Shown: positions 63,396-64,000 of the stretch, in pieces
Layout of the letters: every line of letters begins with the position of its first letter
Position numbering within the stretch: position 1 is the stretch's first letter
Source of the DNA: Mycobacterium sp. 1164966.3
GTDB taxonomy: Bacteria; Actinomycetota; Actinomycetes; Mycobacteriales; Mycobacteriaceae
Length of the DNA: 64,000 bases
Assembly (NCBI RefSeq): GCF_001665395.1
Contig: NZ_LZSG01000007.1
Span: forward strand, 16,930-80,929
Reading direction: 5' to 3'
Made by a program: the position numbers and the translations under genes
The notes under the pieces: generated by a model
Seen by the model: only the letters and a program-made list of their open reading frames with translations
Databases searched by the model: none
What the model was told of the DNA's origin: nothing

Positions 63396-63521
63396 CGTAA
63401 TACCTGTACCAGGAGGGGGTATCTAAATCGCTGCAAACGACCATCCGGACCAAGCCTTTGGCATGGATCTTTTCGTTCCGCTGCATGCGAATGCCGTTTT
63501 TTGACCGGAAAGGCTTGAGAA
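63396..63521. other. Gap inside the degraded element
   Basis: No gene is visible. A purine-rich caggagggggta at 63411-63422 looks like a ribosome binding site, but no coding frame follows it. Confidence 0.3.
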
Positions 63522-63889
63522 GTGACGACGCAGTCGCGCAGATCAGCGCCAAGTGACCTCAAAGCTCGTGGAAAGGCATTGTGGTGCAGCGTGGTCGCAA
63601 AGTATGTGCTCGACCCGACCGAGACCGCGCTGCTGCATGAGTTGTGTCGGACCGCCGACGAGCTCGATGCCCTGACTGCTGCCATCGCTGACGAGTCGCC
63701 GGGTGTGGTGGGTCGCAGGGTCAGCCGCGGCATCCGCTGCTGGCCGAGATTCGCCGGCACCGCAAGCTGGCGGAAGCCTTAGCTACCGCATTGGCGCTTC
63801 CCATCGACCCAGAGACGATCGGTCAGCGGCGCAGCACTAACGCCAGGGCCGCCGCACAGGCTCGCTGGCGTAACGGGAAGGGCGCTTAA
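63522..63889 (+). pseudogene. Phage terminase small subunit-like (P27 family), frameshifted
   Basis: GTG 63522 opens SRRSAPSDLKARGKALWCSVV, LDPTETALLHELCRTADELDAL, typical of P27-type small terminase subunits. In the G-run at 63718-63720 one base appears to be missing: the other frame continues GQPRHPLLAEIRRHRKLAEAL and ends ARWRNGKGA with TAA 63887-63889. Without correction the frame ends at 63782 in unrelated residues. Confidence 0.75.
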
Positions 63890-63946
63890 TGGCGAGGTTG
63901 TGCGCTCAAGAGTCGGGGTCATGGCTTAGCCTCAAGTGATCGCTGC

Positions 63947-63967
63947 AACACCTTAGCGAGAGGTGTT
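63947..63967. terminator. Small perfect hairpin near the right edge
   Basis: AACACCT (63947-63953) and AGGTGTT (63961-63967) pair perfectly around TAGCGAG. It could be a terminator or an operator for the frame that follows. Confidence 0.35.
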
Positions 63968-63974
63968 GAGCGAT

Positions 63975-64000
63975 ATGGGGTATGTGACGGGGTTTCGGCG
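63975..64000 (+). CDS. Possible start of a further element gene (cut by window edge)
   Basis: ATG 63975 with GAGGTG about ten bases upstream begins MGYVTGFRR and runs off the window. Too short to assign. Confidence 0.2.

Noticed and set aside
63889..63939. 16-codon frame directly after the terminase remnant
   Set aside because: Starts in the TAATG overlap but stops quickly and shows no similarity to a terminase large subunit; probably non-coding debris.
1..64000. CRISPR array or insertion sequence
   Set aside because: No regularly spaced 24-40 bp repeats with unique spacers, and no transposase frame with terminal repeats, were seen.

Overview
The window comes from a slow-growing non-tuberculous Mycobacterium. 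Evidence: high G+C, many GTG starts, tightly overlapping genes, a PE-family gene, F420-type oxidoreductases, mprAB-pepD, and a gene order that follows the M. tuberculosis H37Rv stretch ligD (Rv0938) to Rv0996 almost gene for gene. Comparisons with H37Rv are from memory; no search was run. The species cannot be named from the sequence alone.

Layout. 1-3.0 kb: polyol genes (partial HAD hydrolase, mannitol dehydrogenase) and a VOC protein. 3.0-10.1 kb: ligD, coupled to a FAH/metallo-beta-lactamase fusion, then a methyltransferase, an enoyl-CoA hydratase and an F420-type oxidoreductase with a KstR-like box. 10.1-13.4 kb: a STAS/ATPase regulatory protein and a coupled pair of oxygenases (flavin monooxygenase and AurF-like diiron protein). 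13.5-19 kb: cobF, a PE protein, a full-length Fpg/Nei glycosylase, an SDR, and an MpaB-like protein divergent from a TetR regulator across a large palindrome. 19-25.5 kb: pgi with a MIRU-like repeat at its start codon, chorismate mutase, uvrD1, a membrane protein and an M23 peptidase. 25.6-32.9 kb: sucCD behind a CRP-like site, a cysteine-less thiolase-like protein, a second KstR-box oxidoreductase, the 34-kDa antigen family protein and perM. 33-41.6 kb: purNH, an AAA+/VWA pair, an EspC-like/DUF1023 hydrolase pair and a DUF1707 protein. 41.8-50.3 kb: one six-gene operon (AtuA-like, fadE13, accD2, accA2, fadE12, echA7) for acyl-CoA carboxylation and dehydrogenation. 50.4-57.5 kb: rpmF, mprAB-pepD-moaB2 with two MprA boxes, mscL, a SAF protein, the redox chaperone ruc with a CIRCE element, and 5-formyl-THF cyclo-ligase. 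57.5-61.8 kb: galU, moeA1 (glp), rimJ and glpR.

The right end (61.8-64 kb) is different. A tRNA-Ala(CGC) gene is followed by the wreck of an integrated element: an N-terminally truncated P-loop ATPase, a small unknown gene and a small terminase subunit, all frameshifted. No intact integrase is visible.

Non-coding structure is rich. Long inverted repeats close most convergent gene pairs, and two of them share nearly the same arm sequence. A modular 20-bp repeat occurs at two separate loci. Relative to H37Rv this window has cobF and a full-length glycosylase. At the expected places it lacks ku, vapBC9, csoR-ctpV, PE_PGRS16-18 and Rv0986-Rv0989c.
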